From Capitella teleta (lineage: Eukaryota; Annelida; Polychaeta; Capitellidae): a stretch of DNA of 64,000 nt. Both the position numbers and the translations under genes were made by a program. Position 1 is the first letter of the stretch; each line of letters opens with the position of its first letter. The notes under the pieces are model-generated. The model ran no database searches, was not told the origin of the DNA, and was given only the letters and a program-made list of their open reading frames with translations. The DNA lies in contig KB294622.1 in the NCBI GenBank assembly GCA_000328365.1, positions 230,742-294,741 on the forward strand, in the 5' to 3' direction. This document shows positions 24,301 through 37,339 of the stretch, one piece after another.

Positions 24301-26853
24301 ATTTAATTAATTATTCAATGCATAGATGGGGCACCGCTCTCGATCCATTTGCCTTTTGGGGTGTTCTCAGTGCATATATAGTTGAAAATTTTATGTTTAA
24401 TTTCTAAAAAGCCAAATAAAAACAAGCCATTGTGTGATTTTGCACGCGGCAAAACTAGTGATGTGACATGTACCAATTAATTCCTTTTGCTCCGGTTCCG
24501 AGTCATTCGATCTATTCGGGATTTCATGTCAATTGGATTTCAAGCTGGGGTGCTGCCTCTTCTAGTCTCATGTCATACAACTGTTTTGCGTGCAGTTGAT
24601 TCGTTCGAAATGCGGTCATTGAGGGACGGCATTTCATTGTGCAATAAGAGTGTCGGAGACGTCAAAACCTTTGACTCTGTGTCATACAGGACGGAGGAGC
24701 ATTTCGATCACAATGGACATCAAACTTTGTGCCTGGGTGAGTAGGTTCGGGATTTCATGTGGAAAGGATCTCGGAGATCCGCTGTTAAAACAGCGATTCA
24801 AAAAGTACATCTCTAGATTATTAGTTCTTGTCTTTGCCGTGGCTTATGTTTAATCAAAATAGAAGTTATGGCAACGATCAACCAGCCACCCGGCTCCGAA
24901 ATCCAGATAAAATACTGGGCGAAAACAGGGCAGAAATCGGCCAGATACCAGTTAGGTTGTGTGAGAAATACTGCGTACACATTACCATGACATCGATCAG
25001 AGACAAAAACGTATATCGCCTTTATGAGTCAACGAAGAAGCTGGAACTACGTACTAGTGTTAATAAGTAGGACGACCGCCATATTTGGTGTCCATTCACC
25101 CTCGCAAATCTTTCCCATGGGTCACAACAGGATTGATCTTGACCTGCGATGCGTTTGATGCATGATGCGCAACCGATACCTGACAATTCCGACTTCTCAA
25201 CACATCACTGTTGGAGCGTGTATTGCGTGATGTAGGAACCAATGAACGTGATGCAACCATACAATTACAGAATTTGGCAGTGTCCGCACGGTGTAATTGG
25301 TGGAGTGTCCATCTTATAGTGCATGTCTTTCTTCTAGATTAACCTACTGACCTGTGCTGAGATTTCCTCTGATATGAAGATGGCATTGCCGGTTGACGCA
25401 GAATGGCGTGCCTTCATGCGCCTATTATTTGTCTACCTCAGCAGCTGAAGTGCTGAACGATTACCGAGCAGGAGACCAGGACCCGGACGTTTGCTTGAGT
25501 TTGATCAAATTTCATTTTCGTGTAACATCCAGACGAATCTTTCGATTCCATTACGCACAATTGCATGTGTTCAAGGCGGGGGAACTGAAACCGCGGCTAA
25601 CGGCTAACTCAATAATCGTGAACCCAGAAGACGTAATTAGCTGCGAAACAAGGACCCGTGTGCAATGTGATGAAGCAACATTTTTCCATGCAGATGCGGA
25701 AAGCAATCCAGTGAGGTCATGACCTTGCCCTTGCTGCCCCGGAATCCCCTTCAAGATCGACCTGAGATAGTCCCGTTGATGGGACAGGGAAATTCAGGAA
25801 ACTGAGTGAGGCGGAGGTTGTAATTAGTCTTTTGAAGAACAACCTCTTTCGCTCGGACCGGGCAGCTGAAAGGGGGAACCCGTTAGTAGGACGTCAGACG
25901 TTGCGCAATGGTCGGATGACCATGCCAGAGCTCGGCCAAAACCAGGTACGTATAGTTGTTAGCAAATGTCCTTTGTTCACAGTTTTGTGGTATCATAAAA
26001 AGCGTAAAAATATACTCAACGCAGATTACAAAAGTTCAGTCCCAACTTTTTATTCAACTTTACTAGAAAAAAAAAACATTAGCAAAAAAGAAAAGAAAAA
26101 ACTCCTGGGGACAGACGACCTATGCCATACATTGCACCATTTGGTGTATTTCCTGTTTTCGACCACAGGAAAATGGCACTAAATGCAAACAGTGAGGAGA
26201 TGTTGAAGAACTCCTTCTCATTTCAAAAGAACAACCTCAATCGTATCATCCATGCAGAGGGGAAAATATATATATATATAAATATTGAAAAAAAAAAATG
26301 CAACTTTATGCTATTGGTCGAAAATATATCTGCAGTCAGAATTCGATTCGATTCATTTCAGACGGTGCCTCATCACCTCAGGTGTCACAGTGGATAAAGA
26401 CCATCTGGTTATATCGCTCACAATTACAGTGCCATACAAAATAATAAAATATAAAGATCGTTGCATAACTCACAGAAGTTATTTGGGCATGAATTCACGC
26501 AGAACGATTTGAGTGTAGCCTGAACCGAGCAAGTGAATCAGCCAATTAAAATCTCATCCAAAATATCCAGAGATATATGGAGGCATACACAGCAAAATAG
26601 AAAAATGGAAAGATTTGACACAACATAAGGCAGGATTTATATGTATAACTTATCATAAATGCAATAGAAGGTCAAAGGAGGTCAGAGAAAAAAGTGAACA
26701 CAAAGAATGACGTCATGCAAGAAACAAATGGAGAAGAGGAAGAAAAAAAAAAGGGATGATAAAAACGTGGAATCACAGAATGCAAGAAATGGAAGCCACA
26801 GCGCCGCAAAAGGGTTTAACTTCTTCTTTTTCTTCTCTCGCAGAACGTTCTCT
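18314..26853. other. Intergenic, no gene recognised
   Basis: 8.5 kb with no supported gene. Two open frames (22141-22392 and 25393-25722, plus strand) were examined and match nothing I know. The plus strand is markedly T-rich (for example 26 T against 4 A in 20161-20220). A perfect DR4 pair (26669-26684) and a TGACGTCA (26708-26715) lie just downstream of the TNPO3 stop. Confidence 0.55.
26669..26684 (+). promoter_or_regulatory. DR4 nuclear-receptor pair
   Basis: AGGTCA, four bases (AAGG), AGGTCA: a perfect DR4, the spacing used by TR, LXR/EcR-like and CAR-type heterodimers. It lies about 170 bases beyond the TNPO3 stop codon. Function is inference. Confidence 0.3.
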
Positions 26854-28562
26854 TCATCGGTACAGACGGGTGAACTCCCTCAGACACCGTGACACCACTT
26901 TCAAATCTTCAGCTCTGTCGAAGGCAGAATGAACAGATGCGTTTAGAATTGGCAGAGGAATATGTGTACTCACCCAGTGGCTGTGCTATGGAAGGCCGTG
27001 AGTTGTTCTTGAGTGGCAGTGATAGCTCCGCCACTGTTGTGAGTAGGCAGGGCTTTGAGTGCAGCCTCCAGCCATGCGCTGGCATTTGTTTTATCCAGCA
27101 GAATGAGCTCATGAAGGACTTCAGCAGAGTCTGGCATCATGTAGGAAGGCAGACTGTAGACACATGCGTTGATCAAAGCATGCACCAGGTTATGGCCGTG
27201 TTCCGAGAGCAGCCCCAGAACCAGCGATCGACGGTCGGCGTAGTCATTCTTATCCTGCTCAGTGCGACAATCTTCAGGTGAGAAGGAAATTGAGGTCAGG
27301 CTATGAACTGACCTGTTTCTCCCATCCTAGTTTGATAATCTCAGTGAGGAATTTGGTGACGGATGCATTGGCATCTTTGTGGTCATTGGAGCAGGCAGCG
27401 ATCGCGCAGCAGAACAGCGGCTTCGCGACCTCCGCCCTGAGGAAGGCAACGGGCGAACGCTGAGCGAAGCGTAGGCACAAGCGGAAAAGGTCATCAACCG
27501 TATCAGGGTGGTTGCGGATGCCGTTCTGCTCCTCAAGAATCTTGAAAGTTGGCGGACAGAACGCCTGAGAATGGAACGCTTGGATGCTTAATCGAATGAT
27601 TGATTGATGCGCTACCTGCAGCATGCTGAGTAAGCCTTCAATGCAGTTGTTCTCTGAGCCATATTCATCAACCAGAATGCTTCCAAGGTAGAGATAGCAA
27701 GAGTGTTGATGAGTGGTGTACAGCACAACCATCTGAGTAACAACAACAGAGTACGCGCATCACATATCACAGGTAGACTCACCTGGGTGACTAGAGGAGT
27801 GAGCAGATCAGAAGAATCCTTGCCCAGGCAACGCACAGCAAAGCGCACACAGCGACAACATCTCTCAATGATTCTCACATCAGATTGGTATTTCTCGAAA
27901 GCTCTCGACAACACCGGCCACACCTGCAGAAAACAAACAATACAACACAAAACTCACACAACTAAAAAAACTCACCTCCTGAATGACCACACGGCATGGG
28001 TGATCTTGACCATTGTTGATCGAGGGACTGGTATGCCTGGAAAAAACGATGATTCGGATCTCGACTTGAGAGGATGTGAAACACACCTGAAAATGGCCGC
28101 CAACCTATCCAACCAGACGGTTGGGTCAGACGTCTTGCAACCAGCCACGACTTTCTCCTGATCAGAATCCATGATCTGTTACACGGTGAAATTGATTAAA
28201 ATCAGCATCACAATATCATAACGTCCTCACCTTGGATAGATGCACAACTTGCAGGGAGCACAATTGCCGCATTCCCTCAGTGACCTTGTCCTGTGGCATT
28301 CTGCCAAGAATGAGTGACGTCCCTGCACAAACATGATTAAAAGATGCCCTGGATGTCGAAGTGAGCACACCTTTGAGGAGACCAGTAGCTGCATCGTTAG
28401 CCACACTGAAGGTGTCCATCGCTTGGACAATTTGCAGGAGTCCAGCGAAATGGTCAGTCATGTGTTGTTTGCATTGAGAGCAAATGCTTTGCAAAGCAGT
28501 CGCAGCGGCCGTCGCCAGTTGAGCATTTTGAAGGCCGCTTAACAGGTACTGCAACACGGGAT
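26854..28562 (-). CDS. TNPO3: Transportin-3 (nuclear import receptor), C-terminal part, nine exons
   Basis: Importin-beta-family receptor that carries phosphorylated SR splicing factors into the nucleus and releases them on RanGTP. Exons in transcript order: 28562-28371, 28322-28231, 28175-28087, 28036-27976, 27923-27783, 27732-27616, 27564-27313, 27254-26974 and 26914-26854 (TGA). All joins use GT-AG and keep frame, giving about 428 residues of HEAT-repeat helices. Blocks that match human TNPO3 as I remember it: [87 protein letters not shown] and the terminus LREFTRLYR. From KFLTEI to LPSY the alignment to human is gap-free. The first exon starts with two bases of a split Asp codon, so an upstream exon must end in G; roughly 500 N-terminal residues are missing and I could not find them. 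All eight introns are 48-59 bp. No AATAAA follows the stop closely. Confidence 0.95.
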
Positions 28563-28678
28563 CTGCAAGGTAGAATCAAACATCAGAGAGACCGCGATGT
28601 ACATCTCAAACACAGTGCTTGGAAATAATCATAACGCACAAAAATTCAGTCTCCCGCCCTGTACTGTGGATCATAACG

Positions 28679-28892
28679 TCACTGCAACCAGCGGGCATAC
28701 CAGAACGTAGCAAGAATACCGACATGCTGATCATGCGGCCCAATGTACATAACGCAGCGGTCGAGGGCAGCAATCCAATTCCGCTGAACAGCCTCCGTAG
28801 GGCCATTCGCGGGCAGCAGCTGCGTGCAGATTGCCAATGCTTCGTGGCTGCTTCTCAAACAAGCTATCATGCAGCGAAAACCACCGGGCCAC
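28679..28892 (-). CDS. Unidentified possible exon upstream of TNPO3
   Basis: A pyrimidine-rich acceptor (TTTGTTTTCCAG) on the minus strand opens a frame reading RCMIACLRSSHEALAICTQL, then NWIAALDRCVMYIGPHDQH, VGILATFW and YARWLQ-stop at 28679. A GTATGC donor could instead end it at 28701, making a 192-base exon. The helical composition looks like an Arm/HEAT-type protein, but I cannot align it with transportin-3 and its phase does not join the next TNPO3 exon directly. It could be the last exon of another gene, a lineage-specific TNPO3 segment, or chance. Confidence 0.25.
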
Positions 28893-31800
28893 CTGGAAAA
28901 CAAACAGCGCAGGACGACATCGCATCAAGATGCATCAGCAGTACAGGACGAGTACGAGGAGGCATCCGCCCTAGTTAACCGCACTGAGCAGCTAAAAGCA
29001 TGTCAGCGGCAGAGCGGATTTAACAGCCACCGGACATCCGCAATGGACACAATGGGGGACAACGGTCAAGGGCAAGGCGAGGGACAGGTGACGCCGGCGC
29101 CTCCGCCCAGGGATGCGTCTCCGCACTGGACGCCAATAAGCAGCAGTTAATCAAATTTCCTTCCTGGAAACCGCGCAAGCGAAGCATCCGCCGCCCAATG
29201 GTTGCTATGGAGATGCCGCTGCAGCTGAAAGGGATCGCGGCGATCACAGAAGACGAAAACAACGAGGTAGCAGAGGATGAGGAGGCTGGAGTGGCTCCTC
29301 GGCGGCATGGAGAGAGGCGTGACGGTTCAAAGGAGAGCCAGGCGTCGTTGGCAACGGGCGGCCATCCAATAAATCACTTGTCATCGTCGCATTCACTCGT
29401 TTAACCCCGCAGGGCAAACAGCGACGTCGCCACACGCGGACGACGAGCCGGAAGAAGGAGAGCGCTAATGACGTCATAACTACACGAACACGTTTCATCG
29501 CCAATCGACACCAACGGCGCATCCCGAGATTTGCGTCCATGTCATGCATACTAAGCACACAACGACACGTCAACCGTCAGATAATCAGCAAAACTGCCGC
29601 TGACGACGAACCCCGCATGCGCGAGCGTTTTGTCGCCGGATGAACGCTATCTGCTAAGACTAATAACGTAAAGGATCACGCATCTGACATGTCATCGCTT
29701 AAATCCTATGATTCGCATAAGCTGTAATTTATTGGTCAAGTGCAACACATTTTGGTAAATGCACGGATTCCATAGCTGCCTTATCAACAAAAGTCAAATT
29801 AAGTTTCAGCAGGTGACACGCGATTCAACCATCGCTCAAATGAGAGCGGGGTATTTAATAGTCTTTACTTGTCAAGTTGAAGATTTAATGAATCGTGGCT
29901 GGACTAGAATTATACAACTTCTTTATCGACGTGCAACGTCAACATTCGATGCAAGCGCCGACTTTTATATACGCTGGGGTTTTATGTGCACAGTGGCATT
30001 CAACGACATTGAAGCACTCCGTCGGCGTTTATGCGCTGTCGAGATGAAACGGTCGCACAGCCTTGCGGCATCATTTCGCCAGCAAACACCATCTCCTTCC
30101 ATCAGCGTTTTCATTCTCTTTCTCGTCTCGGTGTTTTAGCACCAGTGACGAAGCTGCTTTAGTCCCCGCTGCCTTTCACGGCGGGGCCATCGCGAGAGGC
30201 ATCTGAGAGCACCTCGTCAGCACTCGGCCTGTCATCCCGCTGAAGGGATAATTTGACAAAGGTCCCTTGTCCATGTCCGAGTCCGCCATCCTCGTGATGA
30301 TGTTTGTCTGACATCGAATAGCGCCGTGAATGAGATGGAATCAGTTGCCGGCATAACCTGCCGGTCAAACAAACACGCAGCGAACGAGTGGCGTAATATT
30401 GGCTTCGTGAGTAGCACTGCGCTCACGATCACGAGAAACTGACGGCATCTGAGTATGACCGAGGCTGCAAATCACCTCAATCACTCGAATAACTCTAATG
30501 AACTTAACCACGCAGTAAATAATCATGAAGCAAGCGTACGAAGAATCTCAAAGTGAACTGAGATGATCTTCGAATGAATAGACCGCCCACGTAGCGATGA
30601 TACTCTTGATTACGGGCGCCGACTGATAAACAGCATTCGCCGAAACACTGCAACACTTGTGTAACACATTCAAGCTTAATGGTATGCGGCAAGCATTAAA
30701 TTCATCACCGAAGCCGTTAAAACTTAGCGCAGGTACAACAATGCCCCTTGTTTGGAGAGGAATCTTTAATAATAAATTAAGTATACATACAGGTAGAGAG
30801 ACCAGGTAAGATGGGGGAGACCTGGGAAAGCCTTACTCAGGGTACAGTAGCATCGCCCACGTAATTACCCTCTGTGGGTGACAATATCCCAAGTAGAGAA
30901 CGAAGTGATGAGCCGGTTAGTATTTCTTAATTCTAGTTGCATCATTCCTTAATGATATATCTCAATTACTAGTTGATCATTTCTTTCATCCATATGTCCA
31001 AATTAATAATTTCAGAGTGAAGCTCAGATGATTAACGAACTCTGATAAAGCGGACACATGACAGAAATAGTTGTATATATATTACAGTGAGAAGTCATCG
31101 AACCTTAGTTACCCCCCCACGGTATTCGATAGAAACAACACTTGATCATTCAACCCTCACTGAGAGAAGAGTACGAACATAGAAGCCAGAGGGCTGTAAA
31201 TGACTAATGTGGTGCAAAGAATGGCCTTTTGATCCCCATGTTTAGAGGTGTACGCATTCAGTGCGCGGGTCAACATCGAAATGAGCATAGGCAAACATGC
31301 CGTTCTGGAAATAATTAAATTCTGCGAATTCTAGCTATTTATCCATTTATTTATATTAACACCATTCGCTGGCTGTTAGTTCTCAGCGCAAGAAATTCTC
31401 ACAAAATACGACGCAGCCAATCTCCAACCAGCCACAAAGGGCCGTAGAAGGCGGCTTCAGCAGACAAGCAAATTGCCTCGGGTCAAATAGAATTGAATCA
31501 TCATAGACCGCGAAATCATTTGCTGAAATGTGAGAAGGCATCGGTGCGATTCGGCCGCGCGTCTCAGGTGTAAATTGGACATTTAAAATGTGACACAAGA
31601 CATCAGACAGTAAAATGCCCAACACGTGACTTTCCCTGTGTTTTATGAGCGAGGAGACGTTTGAAGGTGGCGTCAGATGGCTCAGAGACTTCAAGCTCTG
31701 TCCACTGCGCTCAAAGGTTCGTCTTGAATGGGCTGGACGTTAACCGCATTACGAAGTTGCCTTAGAAGCGAATCAAATCGGAACTCGAGCTGTCTGCTGA

Positions 31801-34800
31801 CCGACGCGTGGAAGTCATTTAGCACTCACTCTCTGATTAGCTGTGAGTTTCCAGGCTGTAATGAAATTCGTCCTTCGTCGAAATCACCTCTGATCGAAGC
31901 CTGGGATTACGAGTACGCATCCGAGATCAATGGCGCGTGCCAGTGAATCTGGCCGACAATCAATGCGGCCAAAGATCAAAGCCACAGAGTTGCCTTTCGT
32001 CATGACACGAATCATGTATACAGAGATCAACTCAGTGCGATACCTACCCCAGCAGCATAATTAATCACATGGAAGATTACAGGTGTAAATCGGATATTGT
32101 GCCTTGACAATTGTCTTGGGACAATTGTTTGATAATGTCCCAAAAGACGCCTTCGCGATACGTTACGCTTTTACACACTCATGCGTGGTCAGATAAAAGT
32201 CTCTGCACGCCATTTGTGGCTGTCGGGAGACATAACGACTATCTCGTCAAGTGTTTTGTGATCTGACCAGTCATGAATAAATCTCAGAGTCGAGTTATGA
32301 ATCGAAGCGAGAGAGGACCCTTCGAGTGGCTAAACTTATCCTTGAGTACTAAGAAGGAAGGTTGTCGCCCGATAATGTGTTTACTGACCAAAATTACAAA
32401 GTGTCACATTGTCGGAAACGAAGATGAATCGGAGCCCTGTTTGTGGTGCTATGCCTTCTGCACCAAAGACCGATTGTTCACGAAGCAAGCGCCCGCTTGG
32501 CTGCTTCCTTGGAAGCCGAACGGAATTAGACAATGCCGGCGTTTGTCGATTATTCCGGCCAACAGCCGTAATCAGTGGGTGCCGACAGAGGGCCGCAGCA
32601 TCGGAGGTGTCGCTTGATGGGCCTCAGCCATCGACAGCCAAAAGAAGAAGACGTCGCTCTTTTTACGGCAGCCACAGCCGCTGTAATGGACCGCGTAACG
32701 TTCATAAGCATGCATAGAAACGACTGTAGCCGACCAACACAGCGTGGGTCATTCGACGAAAGCGTAAAACACGAGCGTAAATGTCATGATGAGCACGTGA
32801 AGTCCCTGCGAATCACCGGCGCCGGGTGTGCGATGCGACCGCGCCCCGTTAACGAGCCACGGACAATCCTCCTCACACTCGTCCGAATGGCGCGCCGGAC
32901 ATAGCACCCGAACGAATCATTAAGGGACACATGCAACGGCGATCAAGGGCAATGCATCGAATAGAGCAACACAGACCTTGATATTTCACCGATGCCATAG
33001 AACCACAGGCAGTCGGTTAGCGTGAGCGCGTAAATTAGATAACACCGGCGCTGCATACGGCGGTGCACACCGTTGTATTGGGAAGAGGGAGACTTTTCCC
33101 CGAGTGAACATTGAAAAGGTTACGCGGAAGGTTCTCAATGCAGAGAGAACAAGAGGAGGCGACGAAATGAAAGCGCCGAGCGAGGAGGCTGCAGGTGACA
33201 ATGAGCATGATTACGTCGCCTCGGAGAACAGGTATCTCGGCTGACTAAGGGCTATCTGGCGGGGCATGCGCGAGCACCAGCTGCTAAAACAAACCGCTTC
33301 GATCCGAAGATTGCACTGGGGATATGTTAGTACTTCTGCAACTGGTCAGCTCAATGACCATGGGCTAGTCACTGCAACAACCTGGCAATAATACGTGATG
33401 AGTACATAGCTCACAACGTGCTATTAATGGAGCCCCAAACAACAACAGCTTAAACCCCAAAAGTCTGCTATTAGCAGAATTAGCAGCAAAGGAGTCTTTA
33501 ATTCAACTACCAGGTCTCCTGGCCCCGCGGCGTATAATTTAGAGCTCGCCGAGTGGAGGCGTGCTCTCATTGGCAAAAGAACGAGCGGCCTGTTCACTAG
33601 ATCAACTCCAGGGCAGCGCAGAGACAAAGCATTCTCTTCTCGCGACAACCGTTCTAAAGGAGGCCGCACAATCAGCGCCAACAGATCCGCCAAGACCGAT
33701 GACCGAGACCCGAGGGTAAGCCTTCTCATTCTTCCTTGTTGCACATCATGCTAAAAGCATTTATAAACTTAGAGATATCTGAGATTAAATGCTGACCTCT
33801 GCTATAGATCACATCGACTGGCGACATTGACAAATAGCTAAGAGCTAGCGCTGATATTTCTTCCGAGCGAGTCTTGCCGCCGCATAAGGCGTAATGGAGT
33901 TGGTCTGGGCCGCCAGGGTTAGGCACCTGCTAGGGAAGAACCTCACCCTAATCCCGATTGGATGCCGGACAGCTCAGCCCAACAACCACGAAAGCCAATT
34001 AAGGCCCGCGTGAAACGAGGGAAGCTGCCAGAGTCCGTGGCTGGCCAGCTAAATGGCTCATCGGAGCTGTCGGCTAGTCTGTCTTCGTGAGAGGTGACAG
34101 AGAACAATACATACGCACTCCAACCAATTGTTCGTTGACCTTCGTATGAAGCATATATACAGAAGCGGCCGCGTTGTCGTCTATCATAGATCCATTGCCC
34201 GAGAGCGGTGGGTCAGCCTTACCACTAAATCTGACGCGTGTTAAAAACTTGTAACAGCAAATAGAACATAATAGTTACTGGAGAGCGCGGATAAATGTAT
34301 TGAAGACCTTCAATTGTAGCGTGCGGCAAAGTTGAATATCATAAAGTTATAGAAAAAGTGTCTTACACAGCAGAATCGATTGGTGAGAAGAAGTACTGAG
34401 TTTGTGAGAACATAGATTGGAGCAGAATGCAGTATGAGAGCTGTGACACCTCATTGCGCACCAATATTGACGGAAAATGGAAGTGCGCGGAGCAAAGAGC
34501 CTAATGCAACACTCGAGTGCGGAGGATAGCCCAGCGTTGAAGCATGCAATAACACTCGCTCGGTGTAACTGCTATTAACACCGATGAGCAAGTCGCTTTG
34601 CGTAAGCACGAGAATGCTGATCGCGGCTCTTGAACAGAGCAATGATCGCATTATCCATGAAGGCCGCTTTTCATAAAACGAATTCCCCAAAGCGTTCGGA
34701 TCTCTCTCAACGCAGGCGACATCAGGTGCAGAGGAGAAACGAAGACGACACCGTGGCTTAGAGTGACGTTGGGGTGACGTCTTCGGAGTTGAGGGCATGA

Positions 34801-36187
34801 GCTGCAATTACAGGTGAACAACCGCCACACTTACTCAAGAAGCCATTGATGACGCAGCTGAGGAGGCTTGCGAAAGCAGCGCGTATTTCTGCAAGAGGAA
34901 GATTTGCGAATGACAAACGAGAGTGCGCGGCTCCCAGCGGAGAGCAAAAAGAGGACCGATGGTTGACCGTTATGGACACAAGGGAGCTCAACGAAGAGGA
35001 TGATGATGAGGAGGAGGGAATGCTTGATGCGGTGTCAGTGGTGAGGGGGGTGGGGGTAGTCGGCCAGCACCTTAATCCTCGATCGACGTCGGTATATTTA
35101 GCCAGTCTACGCATTGCAGACGCCCTTTCTGTTTAGTCTGGTTCTAGAAAACCGTGCCAATTTTATAATCGTATGCAGCGATATTGCAACAATAAATAAA
35201 GGTGTTGGTTCGGGTAAGTGGATGGAGTGAGATCTGGTTCGTGACGTCATCTCAAGGCAGAGCAGCAGACCGACCTAACAGCCTTTATGTTCCGCGATGC
35301 GACAGCTCTTGATCGCATGACCTAAAAGAGATCTCGACTTCGGAGCCAATTCAGAATATCTATAGCATTTTACACACATCGTAAATGGCCTTGCAAACTG
35401 AACTCATTACTCGGAGGACGCTTGGGCATGACTGCCATGCGAAATCGACACGGCGTGTGGTGGTCTGGCGAGGCCCTCTCTGGGGACGATGAGCCAATTC
35501 AGGGCAATCATCACAGGCAATGATGAAGTGCAGCCAGTCCACAGGAGGAAATCCCAAGTGGTCAAGCGAGCGCGGCGCATTATTATTTTTTCAATTCAAA
35601 AGGGTGCCAGTTAAAAGAAGAGCAATCGATCAGGAAGTGTCGCTGCGTATTCATGCGGCCGAAAGAGACTGCGGACAGAGATGGGATGCGCCGATTCTCC
35701 CCGGAAGCAATGAATTCGTAGCCATCAATCACCATCGCAGACAGATGGCATCCAATGGCTCACCGGCGTCTCCTCATCCTCCTCTAACTTCGCTCCCTTC
35801 TAACTCCCTTCCTTCCCGCAATTTTCAATCTGATAATTCTCACATTGATATATTAGGGTTCATCGCAATCGTGAGCATCACCTGATCATAGCACTAATTG
35901 CTAGATCCGCTTCCGACAATCCCTGCAATTCGTTCTTATTGGCGCTTCAGGCAATTTTGTAATCCACTCGTTCAATATTATTCCCAAAGGGCAACAGTGC
36001 GGACTGATCCTTTCAATTAAGAAGGTGTTGCATAGACGAATATTTTTACGACATAAGCTGTAAGAAATGTCAATAATATCACCGGCCATAAACGCCACCT
36101 CAAAAGAAACTTGACGATATTGAAAGCGAGCGTTGAGATTTGGCGTCGCTTCAATAGAGAATCGCACCTTGAATACCGACATCTATA

Positions 36188-36241
36188 GGCTATGCTATTG
36201 AAGTATGGGCTACAAGGCTATGCTATTGAAGTATGGGCTAC
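36188..36241 (+). repeat. 26-bp direct duplication, 28-bp period
   Basis: GGCTATGCTATTGAAGTATG followed by GGCTAC occurs twice without mismatch, separated by AA. Confidence 0.9.
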
Positions 36242-37326
36242 GTTGTAAACGATGTGTTAACGACGCAAACGTCCCCGCCAGACGCACTTCGTTGCGCTCA
36301 CAGCCCAGGGTCTGCCATGCAGCCAACGTGGAGCTATCAAGAAGAGGCACGATAAAGAAGTGTTCGCCGGCCTAATACCATTTCCCGCAATGTGCGCCAT
36401 TCATGGAATAAATATAATCATTCAATGAAAGTTTTGTGCGTTGAAGCACGAGCGGGAAAACTGGATGAAGGAGAGCGAAGATATTCCGCGCAAAACTCTT
36501 CATGTGTCATGATCATGATGAAGCACGGCATTAGGAGCCATGCAAATTGAATGAGCGAATCATCCGCACTAAAACCAAGAGCGGCCGACATGAAATGTCC
36601 ATGTTGACCCACATGGCATTCGATCGGTGCCCGGTGTCCATCAAGAAACGCGTAATCACCGTAGAAACAGGGCGCAATCGCACTGCACGCGTCGCCAACA
36701 CTGTGTGAGATTCAATAGCGGTGGGCCGCAGGGCGGCTATCATTGCAGCCCCGCGAGGCTTGGCGCCATATTAGCACGGTGTCAGATCAGAACTATTGGG
36801 TACTTAAATATGGCCAGAATAGCATCCCTGACCGCAATTTACGAGTTTTTTTTCCGCTGGCAAGGCATGACCGGGCGCTCTTCGCATGCAGCGGATATTG
36901 AACACGGCACTTAGCACCGATCGGCTCCGGGAGGGAGAGGGGGCCGAATGGGCGAGCGACGCAGCTGGAATAGCTTATAGAGAAGGTGGCGATGATAAGC
37001 CGCGAGCCTTAATTTTTATATGGACCCAACACCTGACGCCAATAGAGAGGCTAATGAGCGACATCGTGTTCCATCAACGTATCTCAAATCGGTCATGATG
37101 AAATCGTCAGTGATCAAAGCAGAGCGGGGACCGATTTCAATACGCGGAGAAGAGAAGTTCCACGAACGCCAATCACCAAAGGCCGTATGGCGAGTTGCTA
37201 GTAATCCCAGTGATAACGCACTTATGGCCTAATGAAGCGATGTAATTAGCTGTCGGCTGTGTGCAGGCATGGGGGTTGAATCGGTGAATCGCAATACAAG
37301 CTAACGAATGGTCAAGAGAGCGAAGA

Positions 37327-37339
37327 GGGTCAAAGGTCA
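37327..37339 (+). promoter_or_regulatory. DR1 site (HNF4/RXR type)
   Basis: GGGTCAAAGGTCA is the textbook HNF4/COUP-TF/RXR DR1 sequence. It lies 1.2 kb upstream of the receptor gene start; any link to that gene is inference. Confidence 0.35.

Noticed and set aside
25393-25722. 109-residue plus-strand open frame
   Set aside because: No domain, no signal peptide or membrane segment, and no supporting promoter or polyA signal.
34846-35136. Acidic ORF with EEDDDEEEG
   Set aside because: The acidic run comes from a GATGATGAGGAGGAG simple repeat and the rest has no coding signature.
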